The position numbers were made by a program, and so were the translations under genes. The notes under the pieces were generated by a model. That model saw only the letters and a program-made list of their open reading frames with translations, was not told the DNA's origin and searched no databases. A stretch of DNA of 64,000 bases from Proteromonas lacertae (Eukaryota; Sar; Bigyra; Opalinata; Proteromonadidae): the NCBI GenBank assembly GCA_002245135.1, contig NGBS01000013.1, positions 1 through 64,000 of the forward strand, read 5' to 3'. This document shows, in pieces, positions 35,432 to 47,512 of the stretch; positions within the stretch are counted from its first letter, which is position 1; each line of letters opens with the position of its first letter.

Positions 35432-37482
35432 ATGGAAGAATTTGAAAGTATAAGGGATGAATATTCTGTATATTTTACTGTTGTTTAATATGAAATAGTT
35501 GATAAGAGTGATAAAGAAGAGTGATTTAAGTGTTTTGTTGGAAGTTAAAAAAAAGAATAGTAATGATATAAAATATGTGAAGATATATAACAGAGATAAA
35601 ATGATTTTGAGGTGTCTGGATCGTTTTGTTGAATCACTAGAGAAATCGAGTAATTTGAGAGTGAGCAATGTATTGATATATGATAAATACATAATTACCG
35701 AAAAATATGTGATATTGATAATGAAAAAATATGAGAGTAACTTAGAAGAGTTAATGTTTAAGAAAGAGTTAAAAGAGATAGAAATCAATGAGATAATGTT
35801 AAAATTGATAAAAGCGATAAAGACACTGGAAGAAAATGGTATGATATATAACAATATCAAGCTGAATAATATCTTGTTTGATGAAGAAGGAGATATAATA
35901 ATAGTTGATAATTTAAAATATTTGTTATTGAAAGACAGATTAAATGATATAAAAAGAGATATGGATGAGATAATATATTTAAGTCCAGAAATATTGAAAG
36001 ATGGAGAAATGAATGTTGCAAGTGATATATGGAATATAGGAATAATCTATTATAGATTATTAAGAAAAGAAATTCCATTTAAAACCAATTCAATATCTGA
36101 TTTAATAGAATCCATAACAGAATTTAAATATGAAAATAATGATAAACTAAACTATAGATACAATAATATATTATGTAGATTATTAGCAGTGGAAAAGTAT
36201 AATCGAATGACAATAGAAGAATTAATATTCAGAATTAGAGTTAATGTTATTATTGAATTATTGAAGAATAAAGAAAAAGAAAAAGCGAATGAAATGATGG
36301 TAGAAATGAGAGAAAACAATTCACAAAAAGAAAACTGTGAAATGAATGAGATAATAGGAGATTATTATTATGAAAATGTATATTGTTATATATGATGAAA
36401 TAAATAGAAAGAATACAGAGAAGCAATTCCATATTACGAAAATGGATTAGAATATGCTTTAACAAATGATCATAAAAAATATTGTTATAATAGTTTAGGA
36501 TGTTGTTATTTTGAATTAGTATTTATAGATTGATATATAGCGTAGAATGAATATCAAAAATCAATTCAATATTATAAAAAATCGTTATTATTTTCTACAT
36601 TAAATGAAGAAAAAGAAATAAATAATCATGGTATAGGAAAATGTTATTATAAAATTGTATATATATAATAATTATTCATTAGCATCGTTATATGGAAGCA
36701 ATTATATATTATAAAATTGCATTAGAATATTCATCAAGAAATGAAGATAAAGAATATAATAATAGAATGATAGGCAAATGTTATTACTATTCAGTATGTT
36801 AATCATTGTAATAATAAATAGAAAGAATATAGAGAAACAATTCCTTACTTTAAAATTGCCTTAGAATATTCATCAACAAATGAAGAAAAAGCATGTAATA
36901 ATAATTGGTTAGCTTATTGTTATTATATTTTAGTATATTCACCATTGTAATATTAAGTAGAAAGAATATAATATTGCAGTTCCATATTATAAAACTTCAA
37001 TTGAATATTCTTCTACAAATGAAAAAATACATATATATAACCGAAATCTTGGTAATTGTTATTTTAATTTAGTATATTTATTATTGTAATAATTAACTAG
37101 AAAGAATATGAAGAAGCATTGAAATATTATAGTACTTCATTAGATTATTTAGAAAATGAAAAAGATAAAAATCTAGTAAAGGTAGATATAGCAGAATGTT
37201 ATTTAGAATTAGGAAATAAAGAAAAGACAATTTCATATTTGAATGAAGTAAAAGATGAATTATGTGATGATGAAACAAAATATTGGTATAATAAAGTAAT
37301 GGGAAAATATTATCTTCAAATTGTATTATTTGATAATTGATATATGATATAAATAGAAAGAAAAAGAAAAGAGTAAAGAATATTTAGAAGAATCATTAAA
37401 ATATGTAGATAGTCAAAGAAATGATGATGAAGAGAAAGAAAAAATAAACAAATTGCTAAAAGATTTAAACATAATGAATTAA
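35432..37482 (+). CDS. Kinase-like protein with C-terminal TPR/Sel1-like repeats
   Basis: Nine exons: 35432-35467, 35499-36377, 36408-36518, 36546-36656, 36683-36793, 36822-36932, 36961-37071, 37101-37322 and 37357-37482. They sum to 1818 nt, giving 605 residues. Residues 13-265 form a kinase-like domain. The invariant HRD Asp is changed (MIYNNIKLNNILF), DFG is IVDNL, and SPEIL and SDIWNIGIIYY are kept, so it is probably a pseudokinase. The C-terminal half consists of 37-residue helical repeats of the type KEYREAIPYYENGLEYAL. Exons 3-7 are each exactly 111 nt and encode one repeat; exon 8 is 222 nt and encodes two. All the introns between them are phase 0. The repeats probably form a protein-binding solenoid. 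The neighbouring membrane gene lies upstream, as with the kinase-HSP70 gene on the other arm. Confidence 0.85.
36408..37322 (+). repeat. Tandem 111-nt exons, one TPR-like repeat each
   Basis: Five consecutive exons of exactly 111 nt, then one of 222 nt, separated by introns of 26-30 nt. Most exons start AAAGAATA or similar and encode KEYxxAIPYYKxxLEYSSxNEEK. Array growth by duplication of an exon plus its intron explains the pattern. The 222-nt exon suggests either loss of one intron or fusion of two units. Confidence 0.85.
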
Positions 37483-37691
37483 TAATTAAAAATAATTATT
37501 ATTCAAATCCTTTCTGTAATTTGGGATTTTTGTTGAATGATATATTCGTAATTAGAAAAAATCGCTTTAAAAGTCCCACATATTACATTCATTTATAATT
37601 TTTATTTTTTACCATAGACAAACATTGAGCAATCTACCAAAACAAACAAATATCATAACAAATTACATTAGATTAAACAATAAAATACTTT

Positions 37692-40600
37692 CTAAAATTC
37701 ACTATCCCAATTTGAAGTTGATCCTTCATAATGTGGTACTTCCTCTTCAGGATCATTACATCCAAAATTAGAATAATCTACTTCATCTTTCACTGGAGGA
37801 ATCCAAGGCACATCGTATTTCTTCTTCATTAATCTTTTCCAGTCAATATCTTTAAACCAAATATTATCTTTTATATCTCTAACACCTCTTCTTAAACATC
37901 CCATTCGACGGTTCACATCAACTGTCAATAACTTTTGAATTAAATCTCTAGCTGCAAAATCGAAGAATTTTGGTGGAAATTCTAGTACGCCTTCTGTAAT
38001 CTTTTGGAATAATCGATCTTCTTGTTGTGCTCTGAATGGTGCATGACCACATAACATTTCATAGATTAATATGCCAAATGCCCAAATATCGCACGATCTG
38101 TTGTAGCCTTTACCTGTTAATACTTCTGGAGCTAAATATTCAGGTGTACCGCATAATGTATAAGTTTTATCTCTTATTTCTTTAGCAAAACCAAAATCTA
38201 TCATTTTGATATAACCTTGAGTATCAATTAAGATATTTTCTGGTTTTAAATCACGATGGACTATTCTTTTACCATGGATATATTCTAATATTGATAAGAC
38301 AGAAGCAGCATAGAATTGAGCTTTAATTGGCCTTAATCGATGTCTAATAAACAATTTAAAATAATAATTATTATAATATATATATATATATACTTAGGTG
38401 TTCTTCTTAATAAACCATATAGCTCACCACCTTGAGCATATTCCGTCAACATATACACTTTCTCACTGTCTTGGAAAGTTCTATATAATTTCAATATAAA
38501 TGGATGATCTAAAGATAATAATATATTCTTCTCATTTACTACAGCTATTTCTTGTTTTTTGTCAACTATTGTGTATTTATGCATTGCTTTTAATGCATAA
38601 ATATCATTTGATTGTGGATTTTTTACTAGTGTAACTCGACCTAATACTCCAGTTCCTAGTAAGGCAACTGTTTCTAGTTTATCTAAGGTGAGTGATTTCA
38701 TTTTGTCATTTACTTGAGATTGTTCTCTCAAATCATCGGCTTGACGTTTTTGAGATGCGCTTTCTTGAAGTTTTGACTATTGTTAATAATAATAAGAAGA
38801 AGTAAATTGATAGAAAAAAAAGAGGGAAAAAAAAGATAAGAGATAAATAATAATAATAATAATATATATATAATACTAATATTGGTGCAAACAATGTGCT
38901 AAACTCCTTCGCTCCCAATACAAATACATCCACTTCAGTCTCAGCAATGGCATTGGCAGTTCTCAAATCATTCGTTACCAATGCAATTTCACCTAAATAA
39001 CTACCATTACCACACTTACTAATAGGAATTTGACCAGTTGGAGTATTCTTCGTTATATTTACACATCCTTCACTTATTATAAAGAACTCATTACCTTGTG
39101 TACCTTCTTCAATTAAATATTCACCTTTGGAATATTTCCTTCGTCTTAAAGCATGTGCTAATGATTCAATTTCTGTATTAGAAAGTGATCTAAATAGTGG
39201 AACTGATCTGAGAGTTCTAGTTACAGAATGTTGACCCATAATATCTTTCAAAGGACCAAACAGTTTGATGAATGATTGTCGATCTAATGTATAACATGTT
39301 ACAGTAGTTACTGCTATTACATTAGCTGTTCTTCTATCTTGGGAGTATAAAGCTAATTCTCCAAAGTAACTACCTTCATCTTCAATCTTTCGAATGAATT
39401 GTTCGATTGGTTGTCCATCTTTGTCGACAGTTTTAGTAACGTCACATATTCCGCCATGTAAAATATAAAACTTATCACCAATTTCTCCTTGTCGAATTAT
39501 ATAACTACCTGAAGTATAAGTTTCTAATACAAAAGCTTCATCTAATTGTTCTAATTCCTGATAACTCAAATATTGTAACAATGGTATAGATAATAACGCT
39601 TTTAATCGATTATTATGATCGATCACATCACCGATATCACCGACTACTCGAACAAAATCGTTGTAATGTACAGTGATGCATGTTAAGTTACTCGTTGCTC
39701 TTACTGTATAAGTGGGATTTTTATGTTGTAATGTTTCTTCACCAAAACTATCTTCTTCTTTGAGTTCAGTTTCTTTACCATTTCTGTCTTTGTATTTGGC
39801 TGTACCTTTCTGGATTATATAGATAGTGAAGTTCTTTGTATCTGGTGAGACTAAAATGTCATCTGTTTTGTATTCTTCCACTCTGACTACTTCTGCTACT
39901 GAGGCTAATTGCTCTTCAGTCAGTGATTTCAAACAATTCAAATTCTTCAAGTAATTTTGATAATTTGTTGATTCTTTTTCGGAGAGTTGTGCAACAATTG
40001 CTCTGAATGCAGCACGGTCTAATACCCAAACTTTGCTTGGCATAGAGCTCTGGACAGTGGCTGAACATGGACAATTATATAATAACGCTAATTCACCAAA
40101 TAACTCACCAGGACCTAGTTTATTTACCATAGCATTGCCTTTGGATTTTTCATAAATGCAAAATTCGCCTGATTCTATCACATAACAGTTATCACCCATA
40201 TTGCCTTCTATGATGATATTTGTACCTTTAGAAACTAATAAACAGTCCATTGAATCAATAATTGAATCTTCCATCTCTTTATCTAAGAATGAAAACAGAA
40301 AATGACTTTTTAATGCTTTGGATATCAATTCTCTTGTTTCTGGTGGTTTTCGATTGTGTTGTATTACACTCGGTATTGCTGATGTGGAAGGTCTTGATGG
40401 ACTAATACCCATTAATGGTTTTCTTTTTAAATCAACTTGTTGCAAATCAACGGGTGTTTGTGGAGCTAAATCATCTTCTTCTGCTGATTGTGAACATACA
40501 CTTTTTGTGGATCTGTCTGAAGAATTTACATAATTACTTCTATTTCAATAAATATGAAATTATAATTTAATATAAAATATATACGATGTTCTAGCAGGCA

Positions 40601-40844
40601 ATCTAAAACTGGTAGTAGTATGTAGATTCAAAATATTTGTTCCTTGCTGTTGTGGAGGTTGACCAAACTGGCTTTCAGTCTTACTATTATTGAATGATGT
40701 TCTTGATGTTCTTGATTTTCTTATTGATGTTCTAGGAGACATTTTTGATTCTAAAGGACGAGATTGTCTCATACCACCTCTGATTAAAGGATTATGCTTG
40801 TCATTGGACATTTTTATTGGTAAATTCACTCTTTCTAATGACAT
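37692..40844 (-). CDS. PKG: cGMP-dependent-type protein kinase with four CNB domains
   Basis: Cyclic-nucleotide-regulated AGC kinase. Four exons (40585-40844, 38877-40539, 38394-38776, 37692-38343) total 2958 nt, 985 residues. After a disordered N-terminus come four cyclic-nucleotide-binding domains between about residues 160 and 640. Phosphate-binding motifs are: CNB-A LFGELALLYNCPCSAT (Arg replaced), CNB-B SFGEETLQHKNPTYT (Arg absent), CNB-C YFGELALYSQDRRTAN (canonical) and CNB-D YLGEIALVTNDLRTAN (near canonical). The kinase has LGTGVLGRV, YALKAMHKY, VHRDLKPENIL, DFGFA, TLCGTPEYLAPE and an AGC C-tail ending WDSEF. The layout with four CNBs in one chain resembles alveolate PKGs rather than animal PKGs, but the intact sites here are C and D. 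It is divergent from the SNARE gene next to it. Confidence 0.92.
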
Positions 40845-40937
40845 TTTACCTCTATATTTTGAAAAAACAAAAACGAAACTTTTGTCAAGCCAAGCTTAAA
40901 AATTTATTAGAATTTTTGATAAAAAGATTTTAAGGTG

Positions 40938-42041
40938 ATGACTGATATAAAGAAACTAATAGTTAAAATACAAGAATTACAAGACTTACATGGAGTAGAT
41001 CTAGAAGATCCTGCAGCTAGAAAAGCTGCAGCAGATGTATGCTTACAAAAACAGAAAGAAGTTCAAAAAGGAATAAATAGCATTCGAGATGTATGAAGTT
41101 TTATAACTATTTTAATAGCTTGTTAAAAAGAGAAACGCCTTAGTTGATAGAGGTGGTAATAGAAGGTTAATTATAGAATTAAATTCAAATATAAGAAGAG
41201 AAATTAATACTGTTATAACTTCCTTTACAGAATTAAGTAAATTGATGGATAAAGAAATGAAAAAGAGAAGATCCAAATTAACACCAGATGAAAAGAAGTT
41301 CCGACAAGATATAGTTCAAGATCTATTAGATCAACTAGAAGAAATAAAAAAATCAGCAGATGAAAAAGTTTCAAGTATATTTCCTATAAATCATTAATAT
41401 TTTATACCATTATAATAGAACTGGATGAAAGAGATGAAGATTTCATGAGTGATGTAGGTGGAATCATCGAGATCAGAAACGTAGAAGAAGCAGTTCCACC
41501 AGGAGCAGGAACAGGTTTTGGAGCTGAATCAGGTGGTTCAAATATAACTCCACAACAACAACAAAAAATACCATTACTACCTAAGAATGCTAAAAATGCA
41601 TTAGTAGGAGGTGGGTCTTCAAATCCCTTCGGTGAGCCAGGCGGTGGTACTATTGATGCACCTACAGGTGGAGGTGGTGGTCCAGAATTAACTGATGAGC
41701 AAAGACAAGGCTTGGCACAGATTAAACAGAATGATCAGGAATTAGACGAGATGGTGAAGCAAATAGGTGATGGTTTGGATGTTTTATCAGTATTTTTGTG
41801 TTTTTTTATTGTATTATAGGATATAGCTAATACAATGGGTGATGAATTGAAGAAACAGTCAGATAAATTGGATCAAATAAATGAACATATGGATAAAACT
41901 CAAGATAAATTAGATCGTAATGTTAAAAAGGCTAAAGAGACGCTTGAAACTGCACAGGCTGAAGATCGTTTTTGTATCAATCTGATTCTTATTGTGGTTA
42001 TAATTGGGGTTGGAGTATTGATATACAATTTTGTAAAGTAA
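40938..42041 (+). CDS. Qc-SNARE, SYP7-like
   Basis: Tail-anchored SNARE for vesicle fusion. Four exons (40938-41090, 41119-41374, 41419-41789, 41820-42041) sum to 1002 nt, 333 residues. The N-terminal helical region is followed by a Gly/Pro-rich linker (SNPFGEPGGGTIDAPTGGGG). The SNARE motif, about residues 235-300, contains QNDQELDEMVKQIGDGLDVL then DIANTMGDELKKQSDKLDQI, with Gln at the expected zero layer. The C-terminal anchor is FCINLILIVVIIGVGVLIYN. The ELDEMV...IGDGL...LKKQ pattern resembles plant SYP7 Qc-SNAREs. It lies between two PKG-type genes. Confidence 0.88.
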
Positions 42042-42136
42042 TTTGTGTTATATATATATATAATAAATTTTTATATGCTTGTTTAGTAAAAATGACATTT
42101 TAAAGACAAACAACCAACAAAAATTCGTTACAAAAT

Positions 42137-45058
42137 ATGGGTATTTGTACTTCTGATTTGAATAAAGTAGGGGCTGTCTATGATGATGTAGCCACTATTC
42201 CAGTAGTACCTAAAGAAACTACTGATAAGACAGTAGCTGCTCCGCCACCTGAAGTGAAGGAAGAAGAGAAGAAAGAAGTGGCAATAACAGACTCACAAAA
42301 ATTACTGGAGACTCAAAAGAAGGATAAGCATCAAATACCATTAAGAAAGAGACAGGTATATTCATTAATTATACTCATTTTAGTATGCCGTTATTGATGG
42401 TGCTAATCAAGCAGTAGATGAACATGAAGTGTATCATGTAGTGCCTAAGAGTGATGATATCATCCAGCTAATACGAAAATCAATGAATTCCCACCCAATA
42501 TTTAATAACATGGACGAAATCCAAATAACAAGAGTCATAGATGCAATGATCAAAATAGAAGTACCAAAAGGCTCTATATGTAGTCAACAAGGTAAAGTTG
42601 GTAGATCCTTCTATGCAATTGAAACAGGTCAATTTTCAATGAAAACAGTCCTTCCAGATCATACAGAATCCAAGAAAATGCTCGGACCAGGGGAATCTTT
42701 TGGTGAAATCTTCATTTTCGATACTCCAAGAATGAATACAGTTATAGCAGAAACAGGTGGTATCTTATGGACAATAGAAAGATCAACGTTTAGAAGAACA
42801 CTTGAAATCTATGAAAGAATGAAGATTAAAGAAAGAATCAAGTTTTTAAGAGAATTGTCTTTATTTTCCTATTTAACATCAGATGAAATGACAAGATTGG
42901 CAGAAGCATGTATTTATTTATACTACGAAGCTGGTGAAAAAATCATAAATAAAGGTGATAAGATAAATAATCAATCTGATTTCTATATTATCTGTCAAGG
43001 TGAAGTAGTCTGTACAGATCCAGACAATCCTGGTGAAGAATTAATTTTGGGGATAGGAAAATTTTTCGGGGAAAGAGCATTTTTAACAGATGAACCAAGA
43101 TCTAAAACAATTACTGCAAAAACTGATGTAACATTAATAGCTTTAGATAAAGAATCATTTATTAAATTATTAGGTCCGGTAGAACCCATTTTAAGCAGAT
43201 CTTTAGAATCATATGGAACAATCATATTAAAAGAAATTCCAATTCTATCATTCCTTACTCAAGAAGAAAGAGATGAAATATTCCAATTAAGGCATGAAGT
43301 TACCTATAAGAAAGGGACAGTAATTTATCATAAAAACAGTGATGTAACTAATTTCCATATAATCATGAAAGGAAATGTAGTAAGATCATATTTGTACAAA
43401 AAGGACAAAAAAATTGTGCTGTATATATATTTATTTATTTATTTATTTATATTATATATTTGAAATATAGTAAAAGAATGGCATCATCAGAATCTATAAC
43501 TTTATTAGATTCAAGATCATTAGGAATTGGTAAAAAGCAAACTGATGAAGAAAATAAAAACAATAATCAGCCTAAGACATTAGATGTAACACCATCAGCA
43601 ACAATAACAATAACCAACAATACAGAAATGAAACGAAATTCTTCCTCTGAAAATGTAAAAAATAAGAAAACAAACATCAATAATCCAATTTCTAGAATAA
43701 TGCATGAGAAAGAGAGAAAATTACAAAGTGATTTTGTAATGAATGAACATGAAATGAATAACAGTTTCGATTTAAAACCACGAAGACAATCTGAATGGAC
43801 TGAAGCTGAGAAGAAAGAATATGTTAATGAGGTGTTGTCAAAGGGAGATTATTTTGGTGGAACTGCATTGATGATGAATAAAGGAAAATCGCCTTACACT
43901 TACACTGCAGATACTGATGTTGAATGTATGACAATATCATCATTAGATTTTGAAAAAATCATTCAAAAACCCAATGCAAGAAGATATTTAAAAAGTTGTT
44001 TATTAGCTGATGATTTCAATAACAATAATAAAACAGTATTTGAAGAGAATAAGACCAATCAGAATAGAATTACCAGCGTCAGCGATTTCGATTTTATTCG
44101 TTATCTAGGTAAAGGATCCTTTGGTATGGTTGTTTTAGCTAAAAATAGAGTTACTAATCAACAATATGCATTGAAATGTATTAAAAGAGAAAGCTTATTT
44201 AAAGATAAAAAGGAATGTAAAGATGTAATTATTTCTGTTTTACAGGAGAAATTGATTCTTTCAACTTTACCTCAATCTCCATTTATTGAACAATTCTATG
44301 GCGCTTCTGTGGATGAGAAGTTTTTGTATTTTATTATTGAATATATTGATGGAGGAGAATTACATTCGCAAATGTATAATATTCATGGAGAACCATACAT
44401 TCTGAATGAAAATGTTGCTAAATTTTATTGTGCCAATATCGTCATCATGTTATCTGATTTACATAAAGAAAGAATAGCCTATAGAGACTTAAAACCAGAA
44501 AATTTAATAGTAGATGCAAAAACAGGATATTTAAAACTAATTGATTTTGGTTTTGCTAAACAAGTATTCCGTAAAACATGGACATTATGTGGAACACCGT
44601 ATTATTTAGCTCCTGAGATATTATGTTGTACTGGCCATGATACTGGAGCTGATTGGTGGACGTTAGGTATTGTCTGTTACGAAATGATGACTGGTGAAAC
44701 TGCATTTAGTGGAAAAGATCCATTAGAAACTTTTACACTGATATTGAAAGGTAATATTGATTTTACAGCTGGTTATTTCTCTAAAGCTCAAGAAGATTTA
44801 ATTAGAAAGTTATTATGTAGATCAAAGACATTGAGATTAGGCAATTTGAGTAATGGAGCTGAAGATGTAATGAAACATGAATGGTTTAAAGATATTAATT
44901 GGGAGGATATGAGAGAATTGAAAATAAAAGCACCACCTCCACAATCACCACCAACTTCAAAGAATGAGAATAAACATAGTGAATTATTCCAAAATTTAGG
45001 ATATGGTGATAGTCATTGGATTGATGGAACAATGTTACAAGGATTTACTCAGTTTTAA
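42137..45058 (+). CDS. PKG: cGMP-dependent-type protein kinase, second paralogue, acylated N-terminus
   Basis: Three exons (42137-42355, 42384-43420, 43471-45058), 2844 nt, 947 residues. It starts MGICTSDLNK: Gly2 fits N-myristoylation and Cys4 palmitoylation, so membrane association is likely. CNB1 has SFGEIFIFDTPRMNT and CNB2 has FFGERAFLTDEPRSKT; both keep the Glu and Arg needed for cyclic nucleotide contact. A third CNB begins after EERDEIFQLRHEV but is split by an insertion of about 120 Asn/Lys-rich residues. It ends with YFGGTALMMNKGKSPYT, where the Glu and Arg are lost. The kinase domain has LGKGSFGMVVLA, YALKCIKRE, AYRDLKPENL, DFGFA and TLCGTPYYLAPEIL, and appears active. Confidence 0.92.
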
Positions 45059-45254
45059 TAAAAATAATAATTATTATTATTATATATAGTAACTTAAATA
45101 AAAAGAATCGTTGTATTTTTAAATAATTAGATATAAAGTAGATTATTTAAATATTTATTATTAAAAAGTATTATTTGTTTTAAAAGAAATTATTGTTTTT
45201 GTTTCTAATAATAAAAAAAAAAAAAAGAAAAGAAGTAAAAAAATAATATTATTT

Positions 45255-47220
45255 TTAATCTAAATCAACAATATCATCAACTTTTATCTTCTTAATATCT
45301 TCTTTTCTTCTTTTCTCATTCTCATCAACATTATCATTTCTTTTTCTCTTCACTAATTCATAACAATCCAAACCATCATCATTATCTTTATTCTCTTCTT
45401 CTTCTTCATTATTTGGTGGTTCAATTAATTCTCTAATTTCACCTTCAAATATATATCCTTCTTCATATTTATCACAATCAATAGAATCTAAATCTTGATG
45501 ATAAATAAAGATTGTACATCTTTTATAACTGTCATTATCATAGATACAGATAATGGATTTATCATTTATTCCACCTCCTGGTAAGCTACAAAGTTTTGTT
45601 TTCATATTATAATCTTCTTTATCATTGTCATCATAAATACAATTATTACCAATAAAGATGTTGGGAGATTCTATTTTCAATTCATTCTATATAAATATAT
45701 ATAATAGATAATAAATATAAAAATATAGAATATTATATATATATATACTTTTATTAAATTCAAGAATCCTGTAAGATGTGCCTGCTTCGTATCCATTTTT
45801 AACACAGCATAATTCATATTACAAACTGTACAATGAACATTTGGTAATTGTAATTTTGTTGGCAAAATAATATTTCCTTTTCTAGTTGGTAATTTTCTAA
45901 TATAAGTATAATGACAATTATTAATAATATTATTATTTTTAAATATATTAATAATTTCTGAGATTTCTATTGCACTTGCCATTGCATTCGTTGTACTAAT
46001 AGCAGAGATGATATTTCCAGCAATTTCCTGTGTTTTAAAGAGTGTTTCAAAGGGAATATGGAAGATATAAGCTCGTATATTGCAAGCTGCTGTAATAAAT
46101 TCTACATCTATATTTCTATCTTTATCAAATACCATTGTGCCAATTAACTAGATAAAACATTAAATAATAATAAATATATATACATTTGAATATTGTTTTT
46201 TTATTTTTATATAAGATGAAATGAATAATTTTAAATAATCATTCAATTCTAAAACCTTGTATTTATTAACTTTATAATTATTAATTTCATCTATACTTAT
46301 CTAATAAATAATAAAAATTAATAGATACGTTGAATTTATCTAAATCCTTCAATACTATTGGTTGTTGTAATAATCCTTTATACAATTCCATTGATATTTT
46401 TTTTCTATTTCTTTACAGAATAAAGAGTTCATTAATCTCTTTATATATTCTATTAATGCATAATCATTCTTTAAATCATTTTCACTCGGTTCAACATCTT
46501 TCATAAACACTGATTCGTCATAATTTTCCTCAAATAACATCGAATTTGTTTTATTACCGAATAATAACGATAACAATTCTTTTGCCCATACAATACAATG
46601 CACAATTTTTTCTGGAGTACTTCTGATTGTACAAATTGGATAATTTTTGGGAATAGGCTTTGGTTGACAACTATAACACTCAGTTTCTTCTCCTTTAATG
46701 ACACTTACTTGGCCAAAGTAACCTGTTGTTCCACTTTCTATTAATGGTCTGTTTGTTGCAATACACATCATATTTACGTGTGCTCTTGCTTCTACATTGT
46801 CTAATGCATTGATTACAAGGTCAAATTGCTTATAGAAGTAATAGTCGAATTCTGGACTCTTGACATTACCATGGTGAGCTTTAATTTTGCATAATGGATT
46901 GAATTTTGAAACCTATGACGCAAATTATTCTAAAATGTATACAACTGCACAAGCTACTTCTGCTTTAGATTGACCTACATTTTCTTTTCTAAATAAGAAT
47001 TGTCGATTTAGATTAGAAACATCTATGGTATCTAAATCGATTACATCAATATCTATATGCAATATAAAAGCAAAATACTCTCTACTCCAATCATAACAAG
47101 GTTTTTCAACAATTCACAACCAATTCCGCCAGCTCCTATAACCAAAATTTTAGATTTATTTATTTTGTTAAACAATTCTTCTCCTAAAATAGGAATTAAG
47201 TAAGAATATCGCTTATTCAT
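45255..47220 (-). CDS. UBA2: SUMO-activating enzyme subunit 2 (UBA2)
   Basis: Catalytic subunit of the SUMO E1, which adenylates SUMO and forms a thioester with it. The start is [10 protein letters not shown] at 47220. The ATP-binding Rossmann motif is [17 protein letters not shown], followed by [33 protein letters not shown] and [16 protein letters not shown]. The catalytic Cys is in [20 protein letters not shown]. Later blocks are [20 protein letters not shown] and [15 protein letters not shown]. At least four short introns are needed. One frameshift lies in an A8 run near 46395, after CKEIEK; the next frame continues [20 protein letters not shown]. The acidic C-terminal tail has KRKR and ends DDIVDLD, a SUMO-interaction-like motif. 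The shift may be a homopolymer error. Confidence 0.88.
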
Positions 47221-47285
47221 TGAGAAAAATGATAATTAATAAAATCCTTATTTTATAAGCTCAATTTAAAGTTTGAATTTCGAGT

Positions 47286-47367
47286 GTCAGGCTGTCCGAG
47301 TGGTTAAGGAGTCAGACTTGAAATCTGATGGGCTCTGCCCGCGTAGGTTCGAATCCTGCGTCTGACG
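47286..47367 (+). tRNA. tRNA-Ser(TGA)
   Basis: An 82-nt type II tRNA. The acceptor stem GTCAGGC pairs with GTCTGAC, followed by a G discriminator. The anticodon stem TCAGA/TCTGA encloses loop CTTGAAA with anticodon TGA. It has a long variable arm (TGGGCTCTGCCC) and a T arm with TTCGAAT. No intron. It is flanked downstream by a T run, a likely Pol III terminator. Confidence 0.96.
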
Positions 47368-47512
47368 AATACTTTTATTTTTTATTTGTATGTTTTTTTT
47401 TTTTTAAATATACAATTCTCTAACAAAACATTTGGTATAAGGAGAATGATTATAATATAGCAATAGATTTAAATAATTTCTACTAGTTACAATATACTAT
47501 ACAATTATTAAA

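Noticed and set aside
37119-37340. Separate small gene in the TPR region
   Set aside because: It is exon 8 (222 nt) of the kinase-repeat gene; frame and intron phase match the neighbouring exons.
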